Numbered from the stretch's first letter, positions 50,501 through 60,310 are shown. The stretch: 64,000 bases of DNA from Leptodactylus fallax (GCA_947044405.1 CAMRHE010000460.1:186001-250000), one strand, 5' to 3'. A program made the numbers and translations. Notes: generated by a model not told the origin, from the letters alone.

Positions 50501-53500
50501 GGGATCAGTCTTGTATTTTTTTGTACCTGCAGTTTATCCCGTGAAATGCTCAACTGGACACCATTGCTAGAATCCAATGTCAATCCTTGTTGTCGAAGGG
50601 AAAAAAGGAGTCAATGAAACTGCTTGGTTACCTATATAAATATACTGGAGAGAGCCGGCCTCACTAGGGAACGAGAGAGTCATGTGCGTTTCATTGCATG
50701 CCGGTGGTCCTAGGGCAGAAGTGTAGAGGGTTAGTCACACCCAAGGCTATGGTCCACAGTGTCTAAAGTTAATAACCTTTGACTATGTAAGTGGAACCCT
50801 TCATATGAAGAGACTCAATGCTGTGAATTTCTACTATCCATGTCCTAGAACAGTTCAAGTAGTGCAGACATTACCTTTAGGGCAGATCATGATGATATCA
50901 ATGGTGATCCTTGGGGATTTTCTGTCATGGATCAGAGAGATGTCTGCACGGTAAAACACCTGACCTCGAGACTAAGGATTAAGAACAGTCAGTAAAACAA
51001 GACATTTCTTCATTCTGTTCCGGGCTTGGATAGAATGAGACTTACAGTATAATGTTTGATTCCAAAGGCATTGAAGTTGGCACGGATCACCAGGGAGTTT
51101 ATATCACTTGTCATGGTGTATCCAAGTCTGTTGGCAGTTGCCATATCCACTCTTACAAGTGAGCCATTATTAATTCTGAGGGTCCACATTGATGGAGGAG
51201 GTGGTGTACTGATCACCTAGAGGAGAAGGTAAAGAGTCACCTATAAGACAGGATTCAGAGTTATAAAAGCCAAACTACATCCATCTATCAGGGTTTAGAT
51301 TAGTGAGAACAGGGATAGTCTTCAGCCCAAGAACAATGAAGAGCAAGACAAACATGTATTTACCTAGTCATAGCCACAATCCCTACCTCATCGTCAAAGC
51401 CAGACAGTTCTCTTGATAGAGTTGCCTAGAAAGTTAGAAGAGTCATGTTCAGATTCAGGAGAACTGTAAGGTAAGATACAATGCATATGGCATCATGGCC
51501 TGCTACTACAGTAGATCAATTTACCGTCATGTATTGCTCGTTACATTGTATAGTTGTTCCTGAGTATTCAGAGTCAGCCTGTTCCTCAGAACAAGATATT
51601 TGGTAGATCAGACTAGTGTTCATGGAATCCATCAAGGATATGCGGGCAACTCGTCTTCCAGTCTATAAAACAGATTATTAAGGTTTCTTTTCAAGATAGC
51701 AACAGACTCCACTGAAAGTCTAGAACAGCTTATGAGAGACAACATGTGCACTACATGTATCAGCAGAGGATAAGGCTTCAGCCTGCTGTGATGCAACAGA
51801 ATTTGTATTATAGCTGCAAGTTCTGAGCCAAGATGCAAGTCAAGCCCAGTAATAGCCATTTAAAGGGGCCCCATGAACATGACCAGATACAAGTTTGTAG
51901 ACAAGTTAAGAGTTAGACATTTTTTGCAGTTTTATAGGTTTCCTATAACCATCTCAGTGGTGAATCTGTTGTCTGGATCAATTAATGATTATAACATGAA
52001 TACAGGATCTTTCCATGGTCTGGGTCATATCAGAGACCCAGCCAATATGGTTACTTTCATAGGCAAGCTGTTTAAAGGGAAGATATCAGTGATCCATTAT
52101 GGTAAACATTTGAAAGACCAATAATGGTAAAATTCCATATCAAAGCCTCTAGGCCTCCTAGACTGGCCACCATGCCCAAGGTATTATTCACAACCTTGAG
52201 TGACCTGGCTGTACAAGGCACAGATTTATCACATCTAAGTCTAGGGGGTCTTTTCACAGGCTTAGACTAGTCTGAGGGATCCTTAGACAGTTCGTTTCTC
52301 ATGGTTTCTCATCAGTTGTGATATTATAGCCTAATAGTTACCAGATCTCATGTGCTGGCGATGGGCTGACTGCTGAATAGGGAGCAGATCACTTACTGTG
52401 AATGGCAGATCCTATAGAGGTTGAGTCACAGTAAGACAAGAACACCCCCAGAGAAGGTCAAGGAAAAGGGGGTATTAAGAATGAGGTTTCCTACAGCAGT
52501 CCCTCACTTAGCACACTGATGATCACAGCCATCATATATGTAATACAGAATCCACCAGCCACAGAAGGGGATCTCAGCTCATAGCACATGCCTATGAGAC
52601 TCTCCCATAGAAGTCAGTGGGGTCTGAGCTAGACCATTGGGGCAAATTCAATCCCTTTAGACCAGAAAACCAGCAAAGAGGGAGGAAATTAAGGTTCCTT
52701 CTTGCACCTCAAGCTCCAATCCACACCTCATCTGCCACATTGAGAGAATGTGGGGACGGGGATCAGGAGGGTCAAGTTGCCCACACCATGTCTGACAGAT
52801 TTTCATTATTACTCATACCAGATAAGTATTAAGTTATAAATCTATGTCCGTTCCTAACTTCCATTCTGACGTGAGGACAGTAGATTTATGGAGAGGCCAG
52901 GGCCTAGGTCCATGCACCAGTTGATCCCCTTTATTAAAGCTGACATACATTACACCAGTCTTAAGTTTGCCCCATTGTGCCTATTTCTACACTCCAATCC
53001 ATTTTAGGCTTTGTGGCAAGAGCTGAAGTTGCAAGATTAAGGACAAAATATATATTAAATTCTTAATAACAAAAAAAACCTCAAATAGGATATTTCTTGG
53101 TGACTTTTTGACACTGCCCAGATCTCATTTCTCAGTTAATATATTCAGTACAGTAACTTACAGTCTGATCAGGGTTCTCATGTAGACAAGTCTAAGACAC
53201 TAGTTCAGAGCTAGTTATGACACTAGTTATGTGACATTTCTCTACAGAAAGATGAGCTGCAGGTCCGAGTCCCCATAAACCTGGTTACACGCCAGGTAAG
53301 GTGGATAGAATGAAGATTGGTGTAGGAACTTCCTGTAACTAAGGCCAGCGTCTGTATGAGATGGTTGTACAATACCTCATGACTTATACACTTCTCAGGG
53401 ATGGTCAACAAGCTGCCATGGGGAAGGGTACGACAGGCGTCCACTTCTGATCCCAGTGAATCTGTTCAGGGATATATTCAAGTTAGTCATGAAATCCAAG

Positions 53501-54767
53501 TCATAGCACAGTATATGGTAGGCTCGGGCTTTACTGGCCATTGTGACCCCAAAGCGAGCCATGACCCACCCACACAAGTCATAGCTTGCCGATTAGTGGC
53601 GTCCAATGAGGATTCCCTTCCTCCATGATCACAAGAAGGGGGTCACAATCCAAGACAATAAATGGAGTTGTAAAGCCCACACGACTTATGACTGGGGCCA
53701 GATCACAAGGAGTTGGGTCACCAGAGTCAAGTTAGCTTTTAGTACAAGTTTAAGACTACCTACCTACAACTTGAAGATGCTGCCATTTTTTCTGTGGAAC
53801 ATCTTTAGGTTTCTTTATTACAATCTGATCATCTAAACAAAATGTAGAACCTGGAACAACAAGACATCAGTAAGAAGAAGCCGTCAGACTGCAAGAGCCT
53901 CGTGTTATTAGATAGCCTCGTGATACCTGCAGCTCCATTAGAGGGATTGCACATATCGGGCAGTTAGAAAGGTGCCAGAATAAGCTGGAGACATGGAGCA
54001 GCCCACAGTGCACCACCAATGGCCAGCTGTGCCAGGAACCTGGGAAGCAGCAACACAGGGGAAATAAGTGGCCACATACTCAGCAGACATAGGGAAGACT
54101 CATCAAGACCGGCACCTTCAGTCTTGGAGTTCCCTGCACTGGTGGCAGAGGAGCTTAATGCATGATGAGATGCACCTCATGAGTTAGGCATCCTACACAC
54201 CTGATGTACAAGCCACAACACATCTGCCCCTAGGTTTATAATGGGGCCATTCCAACAGCATTACAATACCACTCATCTACATGGTGTTTCACAGACATTA
54301 CACCATAAGAATCAGACAGAACAAACCCCCCCCCCCCCAACCCAATATGCAAAGCTCAGTACTCTCTCACTTTCTCTGCGGGGTGCTTGGACTCCCCACA
54401 TTTATACTGATTCTGTTTCAATAAATACCTTTGAAACTAAAATGCGGTGAGGAGAGTTTTAGGATCGCATTCACACTACAGAGCCATCTGTGACTGCTGC
54501 TTATTACAGACATTTAGCAGGTTTCACCCATTAGAGAGGAGAGTCAGGATTCCTGTAGAAAGTGCCAGAAACATCAGTGCATTCCACCAAGACCCCACCA
54601 TTTACCTGGGAAATCCAACAGCTCTGCAGCATGAGACAAGGCAAACAGAAGACACACAAGTAAAAACCTGCAAGATCAGATTAAACCAGTGAGAAAACCT
54701 ATAGGAAAACTAACAACACCATCAGATCAGTCCTCCTATACCGTTACCTCATGTCAGAGCACTTCAT
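47432..54767 (-). CDS. zp2: Zona pellucida sperm-binding protein 2 (ZP2/ZPA), complete 19-exon gene
   Basis: Egg-coat glycoprotein made by the oocyte; it is secreted, cut from its membrane anchor and polymerised into the envelope. Exons in coding order: 54767-54748, 54667-54606, 53850-53764, 53461-53376, 51662-51525, 51425-51387, 51216-51046, 50971-50875, 50709-50632, 50585-50527, 50452-50326, 50253-50075, 49837-49746, 49157-49030, 48948-48759, 48106-47971, 47871-47778, 47704-47615, 47547-47432. They total 1989 nt, and all junctions keep frame and have GT/AG. The product is 662 residues, against 745 in human ZP2. Order: signal peptide about 1-20 (MKCSDMRFLLVCLLF...); first ZP-N domain with Cys32, Cys66, Cys81 and Cys109, the expected four; further ZP-N repeat(s); ZP module from about 312 (CTTDGF, IPLNGCGT, LNRNDPNLELVLNDCWAT, PQWNVVVDGC, FHCSALIC); RKKR at 591-594; TM about 633-655; short tail ending KSKC. 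Candidate N-glycosylation sites are Asn100, Asn161, Asn239 and Asn428. Exon 10's acceptor (acaacaag) is the weakest boundary. ZP2 rather than another ZP paralogue rests on alignment from memory and on the ANKS4B neighbour. Confidence 0.93.
47778..47871 (-). other. zp2: ZP2 exon 17: end of ZP module and furin-type cleavage site
   Basis: The exon opens at phase 0 with VYFHCSALICDINSPDSPLC and ends in a basic run, GRKKR, at residues 590-594. Human ZP2 has the same Cys-rich end followed by a basic consensus furin site. Cleavage there would release the ectodomain from the anchor encoded by the last exon, a step needed for zona assembly. The donor is GTAAAA. Confidence 0.85.
48540..48680. repeat. 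Interspersed repeat in ZP2 intron 15, copy 3
   Basis: GGCTCAGTCTTATTCAAGGT and AATAGGGCTGAGCTGCAATA form the same imperfect palindrome as the copies at 10.9 and 39.3 kb. It is confined to intron and does not touch a splice site. Confidence 0.45.
51387..51425 (-). other. zp2: ZP2 exon 6, 13-residue exon with putative ovastacin-type cleavage site
   Basis: This 39-base phase-0 exon encodes ATLSRELSGFDDE (residues 132-144) between a ctttctag acceptor and a gtaggg donor. It aligns with the human ZP2 stretch LPRVFSGLADD. In mammals the cortical-granule protease ovastacin cuts beside the acidic pair here after fertilisation, and amphibian ZPA is known to be cut in the same linker. The hydrophobic-then-acidic pattern (Phe141, Asp142, Asp143, Glu144) is kept. 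That cutting happens here is inferred. Confidence 0.8.
54748..54767 (-). other. zp2: ZP2 coding exon 1 (start codon)
   Basis: The start ATG is at 54767-54765, followed by five codons and two bases of a split Arg codon, then GTAACG. Joining it to exon 2 gives MKCSDMRFLLVCLLFALSHA, a textbook signal peptide, which is why this start was chosen. A TATA-like box lies about 120 bases upstream. The exon is too short to show up as an open frame. Confidence 0.85.
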
Positions 54768-54887
54768 CCAAAACTTCAGCACATGAGTGCCTGTAAGCCA
54801 GCACCCCATCAGGACAAGCTAACCCTGCACCACAAACCACACCAGAGGAGGAGACTGGACATATGCTAGCGCCCTCCTCAGGCCATC

Positions 54888-54916
54888 ATATATACTGCAT
54901 CAGCCATGGCCAGGTG
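54888..54916 (-). promoter_or_regulatory. ZP2 core promoter: TATA-like box with adjacent E-box
   Basis: On the minus strand TATATAT lies at 54894-54888, which would put transcription start near 54862 and give a 5' leader of about 95 nt. A CANNTG E-box (CACCTG on the minus strand, 54916-54911) lies just upstream. Mouse zona genes are known to depend on FIGLA binding an E-box, there usually near -200; this site is much closer. The positions are read directly; the function is inferred. Confidence 0.5.
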
Positions 54917-55129
54917 TCTGCACATAATTGGTTCCCACCCCATGATGCCAAATTAATTTATCATCTCCACATTTGTGTATGTGCCTTGTGATAGAATTAC
55001 ATGTTGCAATAAAGCCAGGGCTGCACGGCGACATTTGTCACACAATTTTTAATGCGATGTGATGTCACACAATGTGATTTTGCTATGACATGTTTTTCTC
55101 AGTAATTGTTTGTTTTTTCAATAAATACT

Positions 55130-55358
55130 TTAAGGCTGAGGCCCCGCGTAGAAGAAACGCAGCTTTTTTTGTTGCAGATTTTGTTGCAGTTTTTTGAGCC
55201 AAAGCCAGGAGTGAATTGAATAGTAGGTAGAAGTAGAAGAAGCTTCCAAGATATTTCCCATTCCTTTTGTGGCCATTCTTGACTTTGGCTCAAAAAAAAC
55301 ACAGCAAAATTTGCAACAAAAAAAGCTGCGTTTCCGCAACGTGGGGCCTCAGCCTTAA
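55130..55358. mobile_element. Palindromic MITE, copy 1
   Basis: A near-complete foldback: TTAAGGCTGAGGCCCCGCG... on the left and ...GGGGCCTCAGCCTTAA on the right, with matching arms (AAACGCAGCTTTTTTTGTTG / inverse; TTTTTTGAGCCAAAG / inverse). TTAA at both edges could be a piggyBac-type target site or simply part of the palindrome. It lies between ZP2 and ANKS4B. Confidence 0.75.
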
Positions 55359-55432
55359 GATGTTTTGCTTTTGTTTTGTACTATCATGCATGTTTATACC
55401 GTGCCTTTAATTTGCAGAGTTTGGGTGCGTGG

Positions 55433-55723
55433 CAAGGCTGCGGCCCCACATTACAAAAACGCAGCTTTTTTGTTGCAGATTTTGCTGCAGTTTTTTGAGC
55501 CAAAGTCAGGAAGGTATTGAGCAGAAAGGAGAAGTGTAAGAGAAGTAGAAGAGAAGTGTAAGAGAAGTGTAAGAGAAGTAGAAGAGAAGTGTAAGAGAAG
55601 TAGAAGAAGCTTCCTATATATTTCCCATTTCTTTTGTAGCCATTCTTGGCTTTGGCTCAAAAAAACGCAACAAAATCTGCAACAAAAAAAGCAGCATTTC
55701 AGCAAAGTGGGACCTCAGCCTAA
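55433..55723. mobile_element. Palindromic MITE, copy 2 of the same family
   Basis: Same arms as the neighbouring foldback (AAGGCTGCGGCCCCACAT on the left; inverse GGGACCTCAGCCTAAG on the right, TTTTTTGAGCCAAAGTC near the centre). Its loop has gained a short GAAGTGTAAGAGAAGTAGAA repeat at about 55530-55610. Two copies within 80 bases suggests tandem insertion or local duplication. Confidence 0.75.
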
Positions 55724-56970
55724 GCCTTTAGTAGGGTTTTAGAACAAGATGGAATAGGTCATCTAAAATCTGACTGAACAGCCACACTCAGGCCTCCTGC
55801 ACACGACCGTAGTTTTATTCGCATTTGCAGATCTGCAATTGCGCATAAGAGTATATTCACATTCATTTCTATGGTCCCAGACACAGCCAAAATTTTTGCG
55901 GAGGTGTGTCAGTGCCATATTAAAGGACCACAAATTATGAAGTGCGTCCTAATTTTGGTTGCACAGTCCAGTGTAGGGGATCATATAGGATCCAGGATTG
56001 CGATTGACATAATGATGCAATGCGGAAATGTTTTTATACGGATTGCGGATCAGTGATTGTGGAGTGTAAAGCCACTACGGTCATGGGGACGCTGAACAAC
56101 TGGAATGGGATGGAGGCCCAAGCTGAACATCGGCACCAGGTCCCAGCTACCCCCCCCTGCCAGAACCACTGGGTGTGCAGCAGGTTGGAGGTGATAGGAG
56201 AGCACCAGAGCTGTAAGGAGAGGCCACTGAGACTGCCAGAAGTAACCCGGCCCAGAGAGCAGCTAAGAACCATAGACAGGTTCAAGACCACAAGTACTGG
56301 GAGGCAGCTGTACAGAGTCTCACGAGAGAGACACAGCCACGTACCTGCAGACAATGTCTATGGGTCTGTAACAATTGGGTAAATTAGTAAATGTGGGCCG
56401 TGAATACTATGAGAGTGTTTTCTAGGCAAGTTCTGTGGCCTATAGGAGTAGGGGTAGCGATAGGGGTAGGAGGTGTCACCATCATCTATTGCAAATGTTG
56501 GATCTGATATGGAGACGACTGCTGAGAAGTCTACGTTACAGAACAGGAGGGCTAAGTCTATTATAAGGCTCAGGCACCAAACTGGAAAATGCTAGATTAC
56601 AGGATTATTATAAAATATGGCAATGCCATGAAGAATTAGGAAAAGAAATTGCCAGAATTTATGAAAAATAGGATAATATAATAATCGGAGGCCCAGAGTT
56701 GGTGAGGGAACATAAAAAACAATGTACTTACCTCTCCTGCGCTTCTCCAGGCTTCGGGCCTGTTTGGTGACGTCCCGGACGTCATTTTGCGTCGCGACGC
56801 CGGCCCGCATCACGTGACGCCAGCCTGGTCCAACATTGAAGAAGGCCAAATTAGCAGGGAGTGGACCGGAGAGAGGAACGGGTAAGCAACGTTGTTTTTT
56901 TATGTTTCTATCCTCCCCTGGGTCTCCGATCATTATACTCTGTGGTCTGAAAAGACCCCACAGTATAATA
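55724..56970. other. ZP2-ANKS4B spacer, no gene seen
   Basis: Begins with a CTCCTGCACACGACCGT-type dispersed repeat end at about 55795. Open frames near 56.0-56.4 kb overlap on both strands and are unsupported. Confidence 0.4.
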
Positions 56971-56974
56971 ATTG

Positions 56975-58044
56975 TTCATGGGTGGTCCACAATGGGACAT
57001 ATAATAGCGTGTGCAGGGTCCACTATGGGGAATGATACTGTGTGCAGGGGCCACTATGGGGAATGATACTGTGTGCAGGGGCCACTATGGGACATTATAC
57101 TGTGTGCAGGGGCCACTGGGAAAGGGATGGGCATGATAATACTGTGTGCAGGGGCCACTATGGGACATGATACTGTGTGCAGGGGCCCCTATGGGACATA
57201 ATACTGTGTGCAGGGGCCACTATGAGACATGATACTGTGTGCAGGGGCCACTATGGGACATGATACTGTGTGCAGGGGCCACTATGGGGAATGATACTGT
57301 GTGCAGGGGCCACTATGGGACATTATACTGTGTGCAGGGGCCACTATGGGGCATGATACTGTGTGCAGGGGCCACTATGGGGCATGATACTGTGTGCAGG
57401 GGCCACTATGGGGAATGATACTGTGTGCAGGGGCCACTATGGGGCATGATACTGTGTGCAGGGGCCCCTATGGGACATAATACTGTGTGCAGGGGCCACT
57501 ATGATACAGGGACTTTTACAGGGTGTAGACATGATACTGTGTGCAGGGGCCACTATGGGCAATGATACTGTGTGCATGGGGCCACTATGGGGAATGTACT
57601 GTGTGCAGGGGCCACTATGGGACATGATACTGTGTGCAGGGGCCCCTATGGGACATAATACTGTGTGCAGGGGCCACTATGGGACATGATACTGTGTGCA
57701 GGGGCCACTATGGGGAATGATACTGTGTGCAGGGGCCACTATGGGGAATAATAGTGTGTGCAGGGGCCACTACGGGGCATGATACTATGTGCAGGGGCCA
57801 CTATGGGACATAATACTGTGTGCAGGGGCCACTATGGGGCAAAATACTGTGTGCAGGGGCCACTATGGGACATGATACTGTGTGCAGGGGCCACTATGGG
57901 AAAGTATAGTGTGTGCAGGGGCCACTATGGGACATGATACTGTGTGCAGGGGCCACTATGGGACATGATACTGTGTGCAGGGGCCACTATGGGAGATGAT
58001 ACTGTGTGCAGGGGCCACTATGGGAGATGATACTGTGTGCAGGG
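56975..58044. repeat. 31-bp minisatellite, ~34 copies
   Basis: Unit ATACTGTGTGCAGGGGCCAC / TATGGGACATG, with GGGGAATG, GGGGCATG and CCCCTATG variants. It lies between the divergent ZP2 and ANKS4B promoters. Confidence 0.95.
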
Positions 58045-58079
58045 AAATTAATGGTTTGGATAGTTATGATGATGTCCTA

Positions 58080-58420
58080 GAAGATGATGACATAACTGTC
58101 ATTGAATAAATTTTACTTTCTATTCGTACTGTAAATATTGGTAAATGTACCATACTGTTAATTGTTGTACATGGAAATAATGGTACGGTAGTAAGAAATT
58201 CTTGATAGGATTCACAGTTTGTCTGGTTATGCTGGTTTGTGATGACAACTACTGTACAGTACCGTATATAATAAATGTTCATTTTTTTGTTCAGCAATAA
58301 ATGTGAATTCTTCTTCATTGAAAAAAAAAAATAAGACATCCCCTGAAAATAAGACACAGCACATCTTTGGGAGCAAAAATTAATATAAGACGCTGTCTTA
58401 TTTTTGGGGAAACAGGGTAT
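58080..58420. mobile_element. Probable nonautonomous DNA transposon end (AAAATAAGACATCCCC type)
   Basis: AATAAGACATCCCCTGAAAA at about 58330 and the inverted GTCTTATTTTTGGGGAAAC at about 58393 form the signature terminus of a widespread vertebrate repeat. Upstream AT-rich sequence with TGTACCATACTG/ACAGTACCGTA pairs belongs to the same block. Recognised by eye only. Confidence 0.45.
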
Positions 58421-58764
58421 AACAAAATCTGTAATAAATCTTCTGATTATTATTATCCACTTATTGGGCTGCTCTCCCCCTCCTTACCTTCACTCAGACT
58501 GTTTAGTTCTATAGAGTCTGTCCACATACTCAGCTCACATACAGAAGTCTATGGAGAGAAGGAAGGGGAGGAGAAGGCTGTCAGTTGATTTATTTCCTCA
58601 GTCTATGGCCTGGTAGAGTCTTGTCTTGAAGATCTCTGACTCACAATATAGCAGAGTTTAGCAGCTGCAGTTATCTTCGTGTTTCCAGCATTCCCCTCCT
58701 GCCCCTCCCTTCTCCATAGACCTCCATAAAAGAAGTAAGCCTGATAAGTGTAGAAGGAAACAGA

Positions 58765-58830
58765 TTTCCTTAATAAGATCTATTACAAAGTTTCTTATAT
58801 TCATCTGCACCGATTATTTATGAAATGTTC
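58765..58830 (+). repeat. Interspersed repeat, copy 3
   Basis: GAAACAGATTTCCTTAATAA and ATTACAAAGTTTCTTATATT match the copies near 19.7 kb and 3.7 kb. It lies about 330 bases upstream of the ANKS4B start. Confidence 0.45.
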
Positions 58831-59039
58831 TTTTATAGTTGGAGATTAAACATTAAGTAATTTCCTGACAATGCCCTTTAGAGTTCATATGATGGCGGAG
58901 TCTTGTCTAGGTCTGGGAGCCAAAAGGGACTTTGAGCCATTATGTCAAGCCGATGATTCAGCTAAAGCCTGGTTTAGTATCTGTACATATAATGCAGATA
59001 GGTCCTAAGGTTTCTTCCTTGTGCTAAAGTAATTACTAG

Positions 59040-59090
59040 AGACTTTGACCCCGATCCTACAGCAGTAAATGAGCCAATGTAATAATTAAT
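59040..59090 (+). promoter_or_regulatory. ANKS4B proximal promoter with HNF4-like and HNF1-like motifs
   Basis: The minus strand of 59041-59052 reads GGGGTCAAAGTC, close to the HNF4 DR1 consensus. A core TAATAATTAA at 59080-59089 fits the centre of the palindromic HNF1 consensus, with mismatches at both ends. A CCAAT box lies between them at 59074-59078. All fall 66-116 bases before the ATG. ANKS4B is an epithelial gene reported as an HNF4A target in mammals, which makes the motifs credible; binding is inferred only. Confidence 0.4.
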
Positions 59091-59155
59091 CAGATGTGCA
59101 AACTTCTGCGAAGCCCTGCAGACTGCACGAGGACACTTACTGAGGGCAGAGAAGA

Positions 59156-59319
59156 ATGTCCACCAGGTATCACCAATCTGCCATAGATGGCTACTTGGAT
59201 ATCTTGAAGGAAGCCACTAAAAAGGATGTTAACACAGCAGACGGTGATGGAATGACGCCCACCCTACTGGCAGCCTATCATGGGCATCTGGATGTGCTGG
59301 AGCTGGTGTGTAACAGAGG
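59156..59319 (+). CDS. anks4b: ANKS4B (Harmonin-interacting ankyrin/SAM protein), coding exon 1, partial gene
   Basis: Fifty-four codons plus two bases from ATG to a GTAAGT donor at 59320. The peptide starts [20 protein letters not shown] and contains [15 protein letters not shown], the first ankyrin-repeat hairpin. Human ANKS4B starts with the same MSTRYHQ and has the same [13 protein letters not shown]; its paralogue USH1G starts MNDQYHR, so ANKS4B is preferred. ANKS4B links protocadherins and harmonin in intestinal microvilli. Human ANKS4B has a short first and a long second coding exon; the second, with the remaining ankyrin repeats and SAM domain, is not in the window, so intron 1 exceeds 4.6 kb. 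The gene is divergent from ZP2, as in human. Confidence 0.9.
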
Positions 59320-59743
59320 GTAAGTAGAGAGCGCAGGGCTAGTAATGCAGGGCTAGTCTGCTGGCCAGGTCATCCAAGCGGACTCTACATCACATTTGTA
59401 TATAACACCTTCAACATCCCTAATATAAAGAAAACTACAAGAGGTTCTAAAAATAGAAATAGATTTTATTGCAGTATACACACCATCAAAAAAGTGTCAA
59501 AACAGATCACAACAATAGTGACAGGAGGGAGATCGCACACTTGGCCATATGATCAGGAAAGCGGCTGTTACCCCGCCATACAGTACCGGTGGTGTTGTGT
59601 AAGGTGCAGGATATGGCGCTCTTAGTCAGTAACTCACACGGATGAGTTTGTGCTATGACTCCCAGGCACATTTTATACTGAAGCCTGTGACCATGACAAG
59701 GGGTACCCACTATGTGTAGAGGAAAAGGGTTTTACCATAGTCA

Positions 59744-60310
59744 TAGGTAGGGATTCTATACAGTAAGAGCGGTGAGGCTATGGAGCTCAGGACCCCTCTC
59801 ATTTCCTTTCGACAACCACCAAACCTGAGGCGTATTATTGTCCGGAGTGCCCTGAAGGCCCCAACTGAAAATGGCGCCTCACCTTGCCTGCAAAACAGGT
59901 GCAAGACCTGCAGGCACATCCACACCGCTGACAGTGTACCTGTCCCACAGTCACAACAGGTGCACAGAATTAGGGGGACATTTTCCTGCAGGTCTTCCAA
60001 TGTGGTGTACCTCATAATGTGTGTGCAATGTCCCACCACAGGCCTCTATGTGGGGGAAACAGGGCAGAGACTTAGTCAGCGCATGAACTCACACAGATCC
60101 AGTATTAATAACAGCAGAACCGATCTCCCAGTGGCCGCACATTTCTCCGGAGAAGACCACTCTATTGAAGATTTGCGAGTTGTGGTTTTAATGGGACATT
60201 TTAAGACGCAGAGGGAGAGGAAAGAATGGGAATATAAGTTAATGCAAAAATTTAAAACTCTGCAATTTGGACTTAATATTCCTGCCAGTTTCATGTCACA
60301 CTATGTATGA
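59744..60310 (+). pseudogene. Penelope-like element C-terminal GIY-YIG endonuclease fragment
   Basis: The frame is open from 59744 to a TGA at 60308-60310. It contains ISFRQPPNLRRIIVRSALK, a Cys pair (RCKTCRHI), NVVYLIMCVQCP, the YIG box LYVGETGQRLSQRMNSHR, HFSGEDHSIEDL, ERKEWEYKLM and FGLNIPASF. This is the linker plus GIY-YIG nuclease of Penelope-like retroelements, with the Arg, His, Glu and Asn positions of the fold present. No reverse transcriptase precedes it, so it looks 5'-truncated. It lies in ANKS4B intron 1 in sense orientation. The domain is intact, but a host role is not suggested by anything seen. Confidence 0.75.

Noticed and set aside
52072..52257. Minus-strand frame with NFT/NGS sequons inside the ZP2 locus
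   Set aside because: It lies in intron 4; flanking exons join in phase without it and no ZP2 counterpart exists.
53223..53375. Extension of ZP2 exon 4 beyond 53376
   Set aside because: A GTATTG donor after HE and the phase-0 join to TGRRVARIS match ZP2; the extension does not.
56020..56382. Possible 120-residue protein
   Set aside because: Overlaps an equally long minus-strand frame, has no recognisable domain and starts within repeat-like sequence.
59156..59319. USH1G rather than ANKS4B
   Set aside because: The amino terminus MSTRYHQ and the ZP2 neighbour fit ANKS4B; USH1G starts differently.
59780..60310. Host nuclease gene with GIY-YIG domain
   Set aside because: The linker motif NLRRIIVRSALK and Cys pairs are those of Penelope-like elements, and there is no promoter or intron structure.
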